64,000 nucleotides of DNA, taken from Bacteroidetes bacterium UBA1312 (GTDB taxonomy: Bacteria > Bacteroidota > Bacteroidia > Chitinophagales > Chitinophagaceae). Location: positions 208,913 through 272,912 of the forward strand of contig DBTQ01000036.1 in NCBI GenBank assembly GCA_002307135.1, given 5' to 3'. The notes under the pieces were generated by a model. That model saw only the letters and a program-made list of their open reading frames with translations. It did no database searches and was not told the DNA's origin. The stretch's first letter is position 1. Every line of letters starts with the position of its first letter. The translations under genes were made by a program, and so were the position numbers. Of the stretch, positions 33,997 to 42,835 are shown piece after piece.

Positions 33997-35220
33997 ATGA
34001 ACGTACATGAATATCAAGCTAAAGAATTATTAAAACGCTATAACGTACCGACGCAAGAAGGTATAGCTGTAGCAAATGTAACAGATGCATTAAGTGCTTA
34101 CAGCCAGATAGCGGCTGAAACAGGGAGCAAATTTGTAGTTGTAAAAGCTCAAATTCATGCTGGTGGACGTGGTAAAGGTCGAATGATAGAAGTGCCTGAG
34201 CAAAGTGGAGTAGTAGTAGTAAAGAGTGCAGAAGACGTAGAACGTGCTGCTAAAAATATATTGGGTAATACTTTAGTAACGATTCAAACAGGTGAAGCTG
34301 GTAAAAAAGTAAGCAAAATCTTGATTGCTCAGGATATGTATTATGATGGACCTAGTGACAGAAAAGAATTTTATCTATCTATATTGTTGGATCGTGCTAA
34401 AAAACAAAACGTCATCATGTATTCTACCGAAGGAGGTATGGATATTGAAGATGTGGCACACAACACACCAGATAAAATATACAAAGAATGGGTAGCTCCT
34501 AATATGAGCTTGCAAGGATACCAAGCGCGCAATATCGCATTCAATTTAGGATTGAGCGGCGAAGCGTTTAAGAACATGGTAAAATTTGTAACTAATTTGT
34601 ACAATGCCTATGTTGGACTTGATTGCACCATGGTAGAAATCAATCCTTTATTTAAAAGTGCTGATGATAAAATAATTGCTGTGGATTGTAAAATGGATTT
34701 GGACGATAATGCTTTAATGCGTCATCCTGATCTTAAAGACATGCGTGATAAATCAGAAGAAGATCCTACAGAAGTAGAAGCAGGGGAGTTCAACCTAAAC
34801 TATGTAAAATTAGATGGTAATGTAGGTTGTATGGTAAATGGTGCTGGATTAGCCATGGCTACTATGGATATGATCAAATTAGCTGGTGGTGAGCCTGCTA
34901 ACTTTTTGGACGTAGGTGGAACTGCTAACGCCCAAACTGTAGAAGCTGGCTTCCGTATTATCATGAAAGATCCGAATGTAAAAGCTATTTTGATTAATAT
35001 ATTTGGTGGTATTGTTCGTTGCGACCGTGTTGCAGCAGGTGTTATTGAAGCTTACAACAATATGGGTAATATCAATATTCCAATTATTGTCCGTTTGCAA
35101 GGCACTAATGCAGAGGTAGCGAAAGAATTGATTGTAAATTCAGGATTGAAAGTACAAAGCGCTATTCAATTGAGCGAAGCTGCACAATTGGTACAGGAAG
35201 CAATTGCTCACAAAAACTAA
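33997..35220 (+). CDS. sucC: Succinate-CoA ligase, ADP-forming, beta subunit
   Basis: The nucleotide-binding subunit of the TCA-cycle enzyme that makes ATP from succinyl-CoA. The 407-residue protein starts MNVHEYQAKELLKRYNVPT. It has the ATP-grasp glycine loop IHAGGRGKGRMIE, EINPLF for metal binding, and GGTANAQTVEAGF and INIFGGIVRCDRVA in the ligase domain. sucD is not next to it. A strong bidirectional terminator follows. Confidence 0.96.
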   Translation: MNVHEYQAKELLKRYNVPTQEGIAVANVTDALSAYSQIAAETGSKFVVVKAQIHAGGRGKGRMIEVPEQSGVVVVKSAEDVERAAKNILGNTLVTIQTGEAGKKVSKILIAQDMYYDGPSDRKEFYLSILLDRAKKQNVIMYSTEGGMDIEDVAHNTPDKIYKEWVAPNMSLQGYQARNIAFNLGLSGEAFKNMVKFVTNLYNAYVGLDCTMVEINPLFKSADDKIIAVDCKMDLDDNALMRHPDLKDMRDKSEEDPTEVEAGEFNLNYVKLDGNVGCMVNGAGLAMATMDMIKLAGGEPANFLDVGGTANAQTVEAGFRIIMKDPNVKAILINIFGGIVRCDRVAAGVIEAYNNMGNINIPIIVRLQGTNAEVAKELIVNSGLKVQSAIQLSEAAQLVQEAIAHKN

Positions 35221-35237
35221 GTTCACTTTATTATATA

Positions 35238-35275
35238 AAATCCGCCAAACAAATGTTGTTTGGCGGATTTTTTTT
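35238..35275 (+). terminator. Terminator after sucC
   Basis: AAATCCGCCAAACAA (35238-35252) and TTGTTTGGCGGATTT (35256-35270) form a 15-bp stem with a 3-nt loop, followed by T. Confidence 0.92.
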
Positions 35276-35311
35276 GAATAATGCATCTAATTTTTTTCCT
35301 TTTGCATCAAT

Positions 35312-35349
35312 AAAAAACAGGCTATCTCTTTCGGGATAGCCTGTTTTTT
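35312..35349 (-). terminator. Terminator after the aconitase gene
   Basis: AACAGGCTATC and GATAGCCTGTT pair around a short loop, with A/T runs on both sides. The minus-strand reading ends in T, 26 bp past the aconitase stop. It would also stop read-through from sucC. Confidence 0.88.
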
Positions 35350-35374
35350 ATTAGTGTTATAAATTGAATTATTA

Positions 35375-37642
35375 TTAAGCAATAAATTGTTTACGGATAA
35401 TGTTTAATGCAGCACCTTCTTTAAACCATTCAATTTGTTGTTGGTTGTAAGTATGGTTTGCCATAATAATGTCGCTGGAACCATCCTTGTGTTGGAATAC
35501 CATTTTCAATGGTACGCCTGGAGCAAAAGTGGTTAAGCCATCTATATCAATTGTATCGTCTTCTTGAATTTTATCGTAATCTGCTTTATCTGCAAAAGTC
35601 AGTGCAAGCATACCTTGTTTTTTCAAGTTTGTTTCGTGGATACGAGCAAAAGATTTTACCAATACCGCACGAACACCCAAGAAACGAGGTTCCATTGCAG
35701 CATGTTCGCGGCTACTTCCTTCACCGTAGTTTTCGTCACCGACAACAATAGTGCCAACATGAGCAGCTTTATAAGCTCTTTGTGTAGCTGGTACAGGACC
35801 ATATTCGCCGGTCAATTGATTTTTTACATTGTCCGTTTTTTCGTTGTAGAAGTTTAATGCACCAATCAACATATTGTTGGAGATATTATCGAGGTGACCA
35901 CGGAATTTCAACCAAGGTCCAGCCATAGAAATATGGTCTGTTGTACATTTCCCTTTTGCTTTAATCAATAGTTTCAAGCCTTTAAGGTCTGTTCCTTCCC
36001 AAGCAGCAAATGGTGCCAATAATTGTAAGCGTTTGGAATCTTCACTCACTGCTACAGTTACCTGACTACCGTCAATAGCGGGTGCTTGATAACCTGCATC
36101 TTCAACAGCAAAGCCTCGAAGAGGTAATTCAAAGCCAGATGGTGCGTCTAGTTTTACTTGCTCTCCTTTGTCGTTGGTCAATGTATCTGTAAGTGGGTTG
36201 AAGCTCAAATCGCCGGCAATGGCTAAGGCTGTTACCAATTCAGGAGAACCAACAAACGCGTAAGTATTTGGGTTACCATCTGCGCGTTTTGCGAAGTTTC
36301 TGTTGAACGAATGAACGATTGTGTTTTTTTCTTGTTTTTCGGCACCCATTCTGTCCCACATGCCAATACATGGACCACAAGCATTAGCAAAAACTTTAGC
36401 TCCAACTTGTGCAAATGTATCTAAGAATCCGTCGCGCTCAATAGTGTAACGAACTTGTTCTGAACCCGGTGTAATGGTAAATTCAGCCTTCATTGTTAAG
36501 CCTTTTTCTGCAACTTGTTTGGCTAAGCTTACAGAGCGGCTGATGTCTTCGTAAGAAGAGTTGGTACAGCTACCAATCAATCCTACTTCAATTTTTGTAG
36601 GCCAGCCATTTTTCGCGGCTTCTTCTTTCATTTTGGAAATAGGCGTAGCCAAATCCGGTGTGAAAGGACCATTCAAATGTGGTTCTAATTCACTCAAATT
36701 AATTTCGATTACTTGATCGAAGTATTGTTCTGGGTTGGCATATACTTCAGCATCGCCGGTTAAATGTTCGCGAACGGCATCGGCTGCATCTGCAATCTCA
36801 GCGCGGTTCGTTGCTTTCAAATAGCGGCTCATGCTTGCATCGTAACCGAATGTAGATGTAGTAGCACCAATTTCAGCACCCATATTACAGATAGTGCCTT
36901 TACCCGTACAACTCATACTTTCAGCACCTTCACCAAAATATTCAACAATAGCTCCGGTTCCGCCTTTTACAGTAAGAATACCTGCCACTTTCAAAATAAC
37001 GTCTTTAGGCGCAGCCCAGCCACTGAGTTTACCGGTCAATTTAATCCCAATCAATTTTGGAAATTTAAGCTCCCAAGGAAGACCCGCCATAACATCGCAA
37101 GCATCAGCTCCACCAACACCTATCGCTACCATGCCTAATCCTCCTGCGTTTACAGTATGGCTATCCGTACCAATCATCATACCGCCGGGGAATGCGTAGT
37201 TTTCTAAAACTACCTGATGAATAATACCTGCACCCGGTTTCCAAAAGCCGATACCATATTTATTAGATACCGAAGCTAAGAAATCGTACACCTCTTTACT
37301 TTCATGTACCGCTCTGTCCAAATCAATTGCACTATTTTCTTTCGCCTGAATCAAATGGTCGCAATGCACTGTAGATGGCACAGCTACTTTGCTTCGTCCT
37401 GCCTGCATAAATTGTAACAAAGCCATTTGTGCTGTTGCATCTTGCATCGCTACGCGATCCGGCGCAAAATCAACATAGCTGCCACCTCTTACGAAAGGTG
37501 TAGCAGGAGCTTGCTCCCAAAGGTGAGCATACAATATTTTTTCAGTCAATGTAAGTGGGCGACCCAACAGTTTCCGGGCAACAGCAACACGTTCGGGTAG
37601 GTTAGAATAGTGTTTTTTGATTAAATCAAGATCAAAAGCCAT
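35375..37642 (-). CDS. acn: Aconitate hydratase (mitochondrial-type)
   Basis: It isomerises citrate to isocitrate. The protein has 755 residues from the ATG at 37642 (MAFDLDLIKKHYSNLPERV). An upstream in-frame extension of 32 codons has no aconitase similarity. It shows the iron-sulphur cysteines in GSCTNSSYED and NACGPCIGMWDR, TDSHTVNAGGLGM, and the swivelling domain with NYGEGSSREHAAMEPR. Length matches ACO2-type enzymes (about 750) rather than AcnA (about 890). Confidence 0.95.
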   Translation of the reverse strand: MAFDLDLIKKHYSNLPERVAVARKLLGRPLTLTEKILYAHLWEQAPATPFVRGGSYVDFAPDRVAMQDATAQMALLQFMQAGRSKVAVPSTVHCDHLIQAKENSAIDLDRAVHESKEVYDFLASVSNKYGIGFWKPGAGIIHQVVLENYAFPGGMMIGTDSHTVNAGGLGMVAIGVGGADACDVMAGLPWELKFPKLIGIKLTGKLSGWAAPKDVILKVAGILTVKGGTGAIVEYFGEGAESMSCTGKGTICNMGAEIGATTSTFGYDASMSRYLKATNRAEIADAADAVREHLTGDAEVYANPEQYFDQVIEINLSELEPHLNGPFTPDLATPISKMKEEAAKNGWPTKIEVGLIGSCTNSSYEDISRSVSLAKQVAEKGLTMKAEFTITPGSEQVRYTIERDGFLDTFAQVGAKVFANACGPCIGMWDRMGAEKQEKNTIVHSFNRNFAKRADGNPNTYAFVGSPELVTALAIAGDLSFNPLTDTLTNDKGEQVKLDAPSGFELPLRGFAVEDAGYQAPAIDGSQVTVAVSEDSKRLQLLAPFAAWEGTDLKGLKLLIKAKGKCTTDHISMAGPWLKFRGHLDNISNNMLIGALNFYNEKTDNVKNQLTGEYGPVPATQRAYKAAHVGTIVVGDENYGEGSSREHAAMEPRFLGVRAVLVKSFARIHETNLKKQGMLALTFADKADYDKIQEDDTIDIDGLTTFAPGVPLKMVFQHKDGSSDIIMANHTYNQQQIEWFKEGAALNIIRKQFIA

Positions 37643-37944
37643 AACATATTTATTGTTTAAAATGAGCAATTCGTTTGTGCTCCGCAAATTTATTGCAATT
37701 CGAAGACAAATCATTTTCCAATTTGGGCTTTTTTGCAAATTTTAGGAAGAAACTATACTTATTGAGCGAATTTTCCGGATTCTTTCAGCACATCATGTTG
37801 CAATAATAATTTCAATTTAGGAAATGAGATTTTAAGGTTATTGCAGGATTATCTGTTATCACTAATTAAAAGCGCTGTTGAATTTCAATATATTTTAATA
37901 ACTAGGATGGCAGATTTTGTTAACAATTTATTTACAAAAATATA
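37643..37944. other. Divergent regulatory region between aconitase and the TetR gene
   Basis: About 300 bp, AT-rich. It holds the candidate aconitase -7 box (37685-37692) on the minus strand and leads to the TetR operator palindrome. No gene is seen. Confidence 0.45.
37685..37692 (-). promoter_or_regulatory. -7 box of the aconitase gene
   Basis: TAAATTTG on the minus strand matches TAnnTTTG, about 43 nt before the aconitase ATG. A TTTG lies 14 nt further upstream, which is closer than the usual 19-21 nt. Confidence 0.4.
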
Positions 37945-37958
37945 AATGAACGTTCATT
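37945..37958. promoter_or_regulatory. TetR-type operator palindrome
   Basis: AATGAACGTTCATT is a perfect 14-bp palindrome, and the right half extends to TTCATTCATT. It lies 36 bp before the TetR start. The half-sites resemble TGAATGA/TCATTCA of Bacillus FadR (TetR family), consistent with autoregulation (inferred). Confidence 0.65.
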
Positions 37959-37993
37959 CATTTGTTTGTAAGTTTGTTTTTATAAGGTTGATC

Positions 37994-38560
37994 ATGGATA
38001 AAAAACAAGCCATATTAAAGAGTGTTTTACGTCTTGTAAAAAGAGATGGCTTTTATCATCTCAATATGAAGAAGATAGCGGAAGAGGCCGGTATAGCAGC
38101 GGGTACTATTTATTTATATTTTAAAGGAAAAGAAGACGTCATTAATGCATTGTATAAAATGATTGTTACTGATTTCAATCAGAAGGTATTGGATGGATAT
38201 ATTGAATCTCGTTCTGTGAAAGAGAATTTTCATGAAATGTTGAATAATGCGATTCAGTTTTATTTGAAAGAAAGGGATTATTTCAGTTTTATAGAGCAAT
38301 ATACGTATGCTCCTTTTTTGTTTAAAGAAAATCAGGATGAAAATTTTATGTTGCTGTTGCCCATTTACAAAATGATGAAGGAAGGTAAAAAACAAAAAGT
38401 AATTAAAAACCTTCCGGATGCCATTTTGCTGTCGCTGATCCATGGCTCGATGAATACAATACTAAAATTACATTTAGCACATAAAACAGACTTGAATAAG
38501 AAAGGAATAAAGCAACGGTTTTATGATGCTTGTTGGGAAGCTATAGCAATAGCATCTTAA
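37994..38560 (+). CDS. TetR/AcrR-family regulator, probable fatty-acid repressor
   Basis: The 188-residue protein starts at MDKKQAILKSVLRLV. Upstream in-frame codons lie over the operator. The N-terminal helix-turn-helix is present (MKKIAEEAGIAAGTIYLYFKGKEDV), and the C-terminal ligand domain is variable as usual. Its gene is directly upstream of fadN, with 53 bp between them, so a FadR-like role de-repressed by acyl-CoA is likely. That assignment is inferred from context and operator. Confidence 0.85.
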   Translation: MDKKQAILKSVLRLVKRDGFYHLNMKKIAEEAGIAAGTIYLYFKGKEDVINALYKMIVTDFNQKVLDGYIESRSVKENFHEMLNNAIQFYLKERDYFSFIEQYTYAPFLFKENQDENFMLLLPIYKMMKEGKKQKVIKNLPDAILLSLIHGSMNTILKLHLAHKTDLNKKGIKQRFYDACWEAIAIAS

Positions 38561-38613
38561 GTATATAAATGGTTGTTTCAAATTAATAAACTCAAATTTT
38601 TTAAATCAGAATA

Positions 38614-40989
38614 ATGAACCGATTGATTAAAAAGGTAGCCGTACTCGGCTCCGGTGTTATGGGAAGCCGTATCGCATGTCACTTTGCCAATATTGGGCTG
38701 GAGGTTTTGCTTTTGGATATTGTACCCAAGGATGCAGGTGATGATAAAAATGCGCGCAATAAAATTGTAAATGATGCATTGGCATTTGCACTTAAATCAA
38801 ATCCATCGCCAATTTACAGTAAGAAATTTGCGAGTCGAATTGCGACTGGAAATTTTGATGACGACATGTCAAAAATAAAAGATTGCGATTGGGTAATAGA
38901 AGTAGTGATTGAGCGATTGGATATTAAGCAACAAGTATTTGCCCATGTAGAGCAATACCGTAAAACAGGTACACTCATTACGTCCAATACTTCCGGTATC
39001 CCTATCCATTTAATGACAGAAGGTCGTAGCGAAGATTTTAAACAACATTTTTGCGGTACCCATTTTTTCAATCCGCCCCGTTACCTCAAACTTTTGGAAG
39101 TTATTCCGACACACGACACGAAACAGGAAGTTGTTGACTTCTTGATGTCGTATGGTGAAAAGTATTTGGGGAAAACTACTGTTTTAGCAAAGGACACTCC
39201 GGCATTTATTGGTAATCGTATTGGCGTATTCAGTATCATGAGCCTGTTACAATATGTCGAAAAAACAGGGATGACGGTAGAAGAAGTGGATAAATTAACT
39301 GGTCCTGTGGTAGGGCGTCCGAAATCAGCTACTTTTCGTACTGCCGATGTTGTGGGTATTGATACTCTTGCTTTGGTAGCCAATAGTTTGGTAACCAATG
39401 TACCTAATGATGAAGCTAAGGGTTCTTTGGTACTACCGGCTTTTGTAAATAAAATGATAGAAAATAAATGGTTGGGTAGTAAAACGGAACAAGGCTTTTT
39501 TAAGAAAGTAAAAGGAGCAAATGGGAAGAGTGAAATTCATGTGCTTGACTTGAATACATTGGAATATAAACCTTCACAAAAAGTAAAATTTGCTGCATTA
39601 GAAGCCACGAAGCCAATTGATGATTTGCGCCAACGTTTAAATATATTAATTGCTGCAAAGGATAAAGCCGGTGATTTCTATCGTGCTACTTTATTTCCAT
39701 TGTTTGCTTATTCGAGCAATCGTATTCCTGAAATTTCAGATGAATTATATAGAATTGACGATGCCATTAAAGCCGGCTATGGCTGGGAGTTGGGGCCATT
39801 CGATACTTGGGACGCATTGGGTGTAGCAGCTACTGTAAAATCAATGGAAGACGCAGGAAATAAACCGGCGCAATGGGTATATGATATGCTTAATGCAGGA
39901 AATATTTCCTTTTATAAAATAGAAAATGGCAACCGGTTATTCTATGATATTCCTTCAAAATCGTACAAGGTCATTCCCGGAACTGAAGAGTTCATTCTAT
40001 TGGAAAATATCCGTGCTGCAAAAACAGTTTGGAAAAATAGCGGCACTACGATTACAGATATTGGTGACGGTATCTTGAATATTGAGTTTCATACTAAAAT
40101 GAATAGTATTGGCGGCGAAGTATTAGAAGGTATCAATAAGGCTATAGACTTGGCGGAGGCTGATTATAAAGGATTGGTGATTTCGAATGAAGGGGCTAAT
40201 TTTAGTGCAGGTGCTAATGTGGGCATGATATTTATGATGGCTGTAGAGCAGGAATATGATGAGTTGGACTTCGCCATTCGTCAGTTTCAAAATACAATGA
40301 TGCGTATTCGCTACTCTTCTATTCCTGTTGTGGTAGCGCCACATAATATGGCTTTAGGTGGAGGTTGTGAGATGTGCCTTCATGCCGATAAGGTAGTAGC
40401 ACATGCGGAAAGTTATATTGGTCTTGTAGAATTTGGAGTAGGTCTGATACCCGGCGGCGGCGGATCAAAAGAATTTGCGGTTCGGCTTTCGGATTCGCTG
40501 ATAGAAGGCGATGTTGCTTTAAATGCCTACAGGGAGCGCTTCCTGACCATAGGGCAGGCTAAGGTTTCTACATCTGCCGAAGAGGCATTTGAATTAGGCT
40601 ATTTGCGCAGAGGCGTTGATAAAGTAGTGATGTCTGCCAATCGTTTGCTGGCAGAAGCAAAAGCACAATGTCTGGAATTGGTACAAGCCGGTTATACACG
40701 CCCTGCGCCGCGTAAGGACATAAAAGTATTGGGCAAAACCGCTCTGGGGCTGGCTTATCTGGGTGCTAACTCTATGTTCACAGGTAATTATATCAGTGAG
40801 CATGATGTCAAGATTTCTCAAAAATTAGGCTTTGTACTTGCCGGAGGAGATCTGTCGCAACCGACAGAAGTAAGTGAACAATATTTATTGGATTTAGAAC
40901 GTGCTGCGTTTCTGAGTCTGACCACTGAGAAAAAAACATTAGAGCGGATTCAATCTATTTTGAATGGTGGGAAGGTGTTGAGAAATTAG
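38614..40989 (+). CDS. fadN: 3-hydroxyacyl-CoA dehydrogenase / enoyl-CoA hydratase fusion
   Basis: Two steps of beta-oxidation are fused in one 791-residue protein. The N-terminal NAD domain (VAVLGSGVMGSRIACHFA) and the dehydrogenase C-terminal domains (GNRIGVF, AGYGWELGPFDTWDALG) come first. The hydratase/crotonase domain (about 480-680) comes last, with GANFSAGANVG and LALGGG-like NMALGGGCEM, GLVEFGVGLIPGGGG. This is the FadN order (dehydrogenase first), opposite to E. coli FadB. With thiolase and acyl-CoA dehydrogenase downstream it reproduces the Bacillus fadNAE operon. Confidence 0.93.
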   Translation: MNRLIKKVAVLGSGVMGSRIACHFANIGLEVLLLDIVPKDAGDDKNARNKIVNDALAFALKSNPSPIYSKKFASRIATGNFDDDMSKIKDCDWVIEVVIERLDIKQQVFAHVEQYRKTGTLITSNTSGIPIHLMTEGRSEDFKQHFCGTHFFNPPRYLKLLEVIPTHDTKQEVVDFLMSYGEKYLGKTTVLAKDTPAFIGNRIGVFSIMSLLQYVEKTGMTVEEVDKLTGPVVGRPKSATFRTADVVGIDTLALVANSLVTNVPNDEAKGSLVLPAFVNKMIENKWLGSKTEQGFFKKVKGANGKSEIHVLDLNTLEYKPSQKVKFAALEATKPIDDLRQRLNILIAAKDKAGDFYRATLFPLFAYSSNRIPEISDELYRIDDAIKAGYGWELGPFDTWDALGVAATVKSMEDAGNKPAQWVYDMLNAGNISFYKIENGNRLFYDIPSKSYKVIPGTEEFILLENIRAAKTVWKNSGTTITDIGDGILNIEFHTKMNSIGGEVLEGINKAIDLAEADYKGLVISNEGANFSAGANVGMIFMMAVEQEYDELDFAIRQFQNTMMRIRYSSIPVVVAPHNMALGGGCEMCLHADKVVAHAESYIGLVEFGVGLIPGGGGSKEFAVRLSDSLIEGDVALNAYRERFLTIGQAKVSTSAEEAFELGYLRRGVDKVVMSANRLLAEAKAQCLELVQAGYTRPAPRKDIKVLGKTALGLAYLGANSMFTGNYISEHDVKISQKLGFVLAGGDLSQPTEVSEQYLLDLERAAFLSLTTEKKTLERIQSILNGGKVLRN

Positions 40990-41020
40990 TAGATGCTAGA
41001 CATAAGACGCCAGATTCAAG
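40988..41020 (+). repeat. Left arm of the S23-like element
   Basis: AGTAGATGCTAGACATAAG and the following GACGCCAGATTC, AAGAC are AGAC/AAGA-rich. They are imperfectly complementary to the sequence just before the fadA start (41473-41534). About 17 of 22 positions pair in the best segment, by eye. It begins at the fadN stop. Confidence 0.55.
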
Positions 41021-41041
41021 ACACTATAATAAACGAAATTA

Positions 41042-41407
41042 ATGGCACACAATTTTAAAGAGTTGAAGGTATGGAAGGATAGTATGGCTTTTGCAAAAGC
41101 AATATTTGTTGTAACACAATCTTTCCCGTCGGAAGAGAAATTTGGATTAGTAATACAGATGCGTAGATGTGCAATTTCTACCCCAAGCAATATTGCAGAA
41201 GGTTCAGGACGTACTACAGACAAAGAGTTTGCGCGATTTTTAGATATTGCATTAGGGTCCGCTTATGAATTGGAAACACAAATATTATTGTCATTTGAGT
41301 TCGGATATATAACACAAGAAAAGAGTCAGGAGCTAACAGAGTTCCTTAATTCCATTCAAAGAATGCTGGCAGGATTTAAGAATAGAATCAATAACGAAAC
41401 GAAATAA
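41042..41407 (+). CDS. Four-helix-bundle protein (S23/IVP-like)
   Basis: The 121-residue protein is of the TIGR02436 type: FKELKVWKDSMAFAKAIF, FPSEEKFGLVIQMRRCAISTPSNIAEGSGR and EFARFLDIALGSAYELETQI. Relatives are encoded by intervening sequences in 23S rRNA genes and are related to the Avd accessory protein of retroelements. It is unrelated to fatty acids yet sits between fadN and fadA in the same direction, framed by complementary arms. It is probably a mobile insertion. Confidence 0.9.
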   Translation: MAHNFKELKVWKDSMAFAKAIFVVTQSFPSEEKFGLVIQMRRCAISTPSNIAEGSGRTTDKEFARFLDIALGSAYELETQILLSFEFGYITQEKSQELTEFLNSIQRMLAGFKNRINNETK

Positions 41408-41472
41408 ATTATTTTAACCATTCAAATTGAGATGCAATACATAATTCAAGATAGATTTATTAGTGTTCGGTC

Positions 41473-41534
41473 TAACGTCTTCGTGCTAAATGATTTGTCT
41501 AATGTCTTCCGTCTTGTATCTAAAATCTAGAAAA
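41473..41534 (+). repeat. Right arm of the S23-like element
   Basis: A TCTTG/GTCT-rich stretch (TCTAATGTCTTCCGTCTTG, then TATCTAAAATCTAG) that ends 2 bp before the fadA ATG. It can pair with the left arm at 40988-41020, so the whole S23 segment of about 550 nt could fold back in RNA or single-stranded DNA. Confidence 0.55.
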
Positions 41535-41536
41535 AT

Positions 41537-42715
41537 ATGAACGCATACATAGTTGCAGGCTTCAGAAGTGCCGTTGGAAAAGCTAATCGTGGCGGGTTTC
41601 GATTTACCCGTCCCGATGTATTGGGTGCCGAAGTGATTAAACATTTAATGGCTTCTGTACCTAATATTTCGGCAGAGCAAGTTGATGATTTAATTGTTGG
41701 GAATGCAATGCCGGAAGCAGAACAGGGTTTGAACTTTGCCCGCTTTGTTTCTTTAATGAGTTTTGATACGGATAAAGTATCTGCGATGACTGTTAATAGA
41801 TATTGTGCCTCTGGTCTGGAAACTATAGCTATTGCAGCATCAAAAATTCACAGTGGTCAAGCGAATTGTATCATTGCAGGAGGTTCGGAAAGCATGAGCC
41901 TGATACCCATGGGGGGCTGGCGTGTGGTACCTGATGCAGATTTGGCATTAGCTCATCCTGATTATTATTGGAATATGGGGCTCACAGCAGAACAAGTAGC
42001 TAAAGAATATAAAGTAAGTCGGGAGGATCAGGATATGTTCTCTTACAATTCACATCAAAAGGCTATTAGAGCAATTAGCGAAGGAAAATTTAAAGACGAA
42101 ATTGTCCCTATAACAGTAAAAGAAAACTACGTTGACGCCACTTCGAATAAAATGAAATCAAGATCATTTGTTGTGGATACAGACGAAGGACCTCGTGCAG
42201 ACACATCAGCCGATGCTTTAGCGAAATTAAAACCCGTGTTTGCTGCTGGAGGGAGTATTACAGCAGGCAATTCTTCTCAAACAAGTGATGGTGCAGCATT
42301 CGTAATGGTAGTAAGTGAGCAGTTTATGAAAGAAAACAACCTTACACCTATTGCACGTATGGTAAGCTATGCTTCTGCCGGTGTACCGCCACGTATCATG
42401 GGCATCGGCCCTATAGCCGCAGTTCCCAAAGCATTGAAAATAGCGGGCTTGAATCAAAACGACATTGATTTATTTGAGCTCAATGAGGCTTTTGCATCGC
42501 AGTCATTGGCTGTTATCAGGGAATTGGGACTTAATCCGGATATGATTAATGTGAATGGAGGTGCAATAGCATTGGGGCATCCTTTAGGTTGTACCGGGGG
42601 CAAACTCACCATTCAGATATTAAATGAATTGAAGCGCAGGAATAAAAAATATGGTGTAGTAACCATGTGTGTGGGTACTGGGCAGGGGGCTGCAGGCGTA
42701 TTTGAAATGATGTAG
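41537..42715 (+). CDS. fadA: Acetyl-CoA C-acyltransferase (thiolase)
   Basis: The last step of beta-oxidation. The 392-residue protein has the nucleophile C90 in NRYCASGLETIA, NVNGGAIALGHPLGCTGGK with the catalytic His, and the second Cys in MCVGTGQGAAG. Length is normal. It forms an operon with fadN and fadE. Confidence 0.95.
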   Translation: MNAYIVAGFRSAVGKANRGGFRFTRPDVLGAEVIKHLMASVPNISAEQVDDLIVGNAMPEAEQGLNFARFVSLMSFDTDKVSAMTVNRYCASGLETIAIAASKIHSGQANCIIAGGSESMSLIPMGGWRVVPDADLALAHPDYYWNMGLTAEQVAKEYKVSREDQDMFSYNSHQKAIRAISEGKFKDEIVPITVKENYVDATSNKMKSRSFVVDTDEGPRADTSADALAKLKPVFAAGGSITAGNSSQTSDGAAFVMVVSEQFMKENNLTPIARMVSYASAGVPPRIMGIGPIAAVPKALKIAGLNQNDIDLFELNEAFASQSLAVIRELGLNPDMINVNGGAIALGHPLGCTGGKLTIQILNELKRRNKKYGVVTMCVGTGQGAAGVFEMM

Positions 42716-42815
42716 AAGATACAAGACATAAGATGCAGGACTAAAGATAAAAATTGTAAGACTATGCTTATGCTCAGAGTTTTGTGTCTTCAGTCTTGAA
42801 TTTAAAATCTAATAA
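42716..42815 (+). repeat. ORF-less fold-back repeat between fadA and fadE
   Basis: The left part (AGATACAAGACATAAGATGC) and the right part (TTTTGTGTCTTCAGTCTTG, then AATTTAAAATCTAA) are imperfect complements around about 45 nt. The wording is the same AAGACATAAGA/TCTTGT style as the arms around the S23 gene. It looks like a short form of that element without a gene. Confidence 0.5.
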
Positions 42816-42835
42816 TAATATTAAATACTTGAAAA

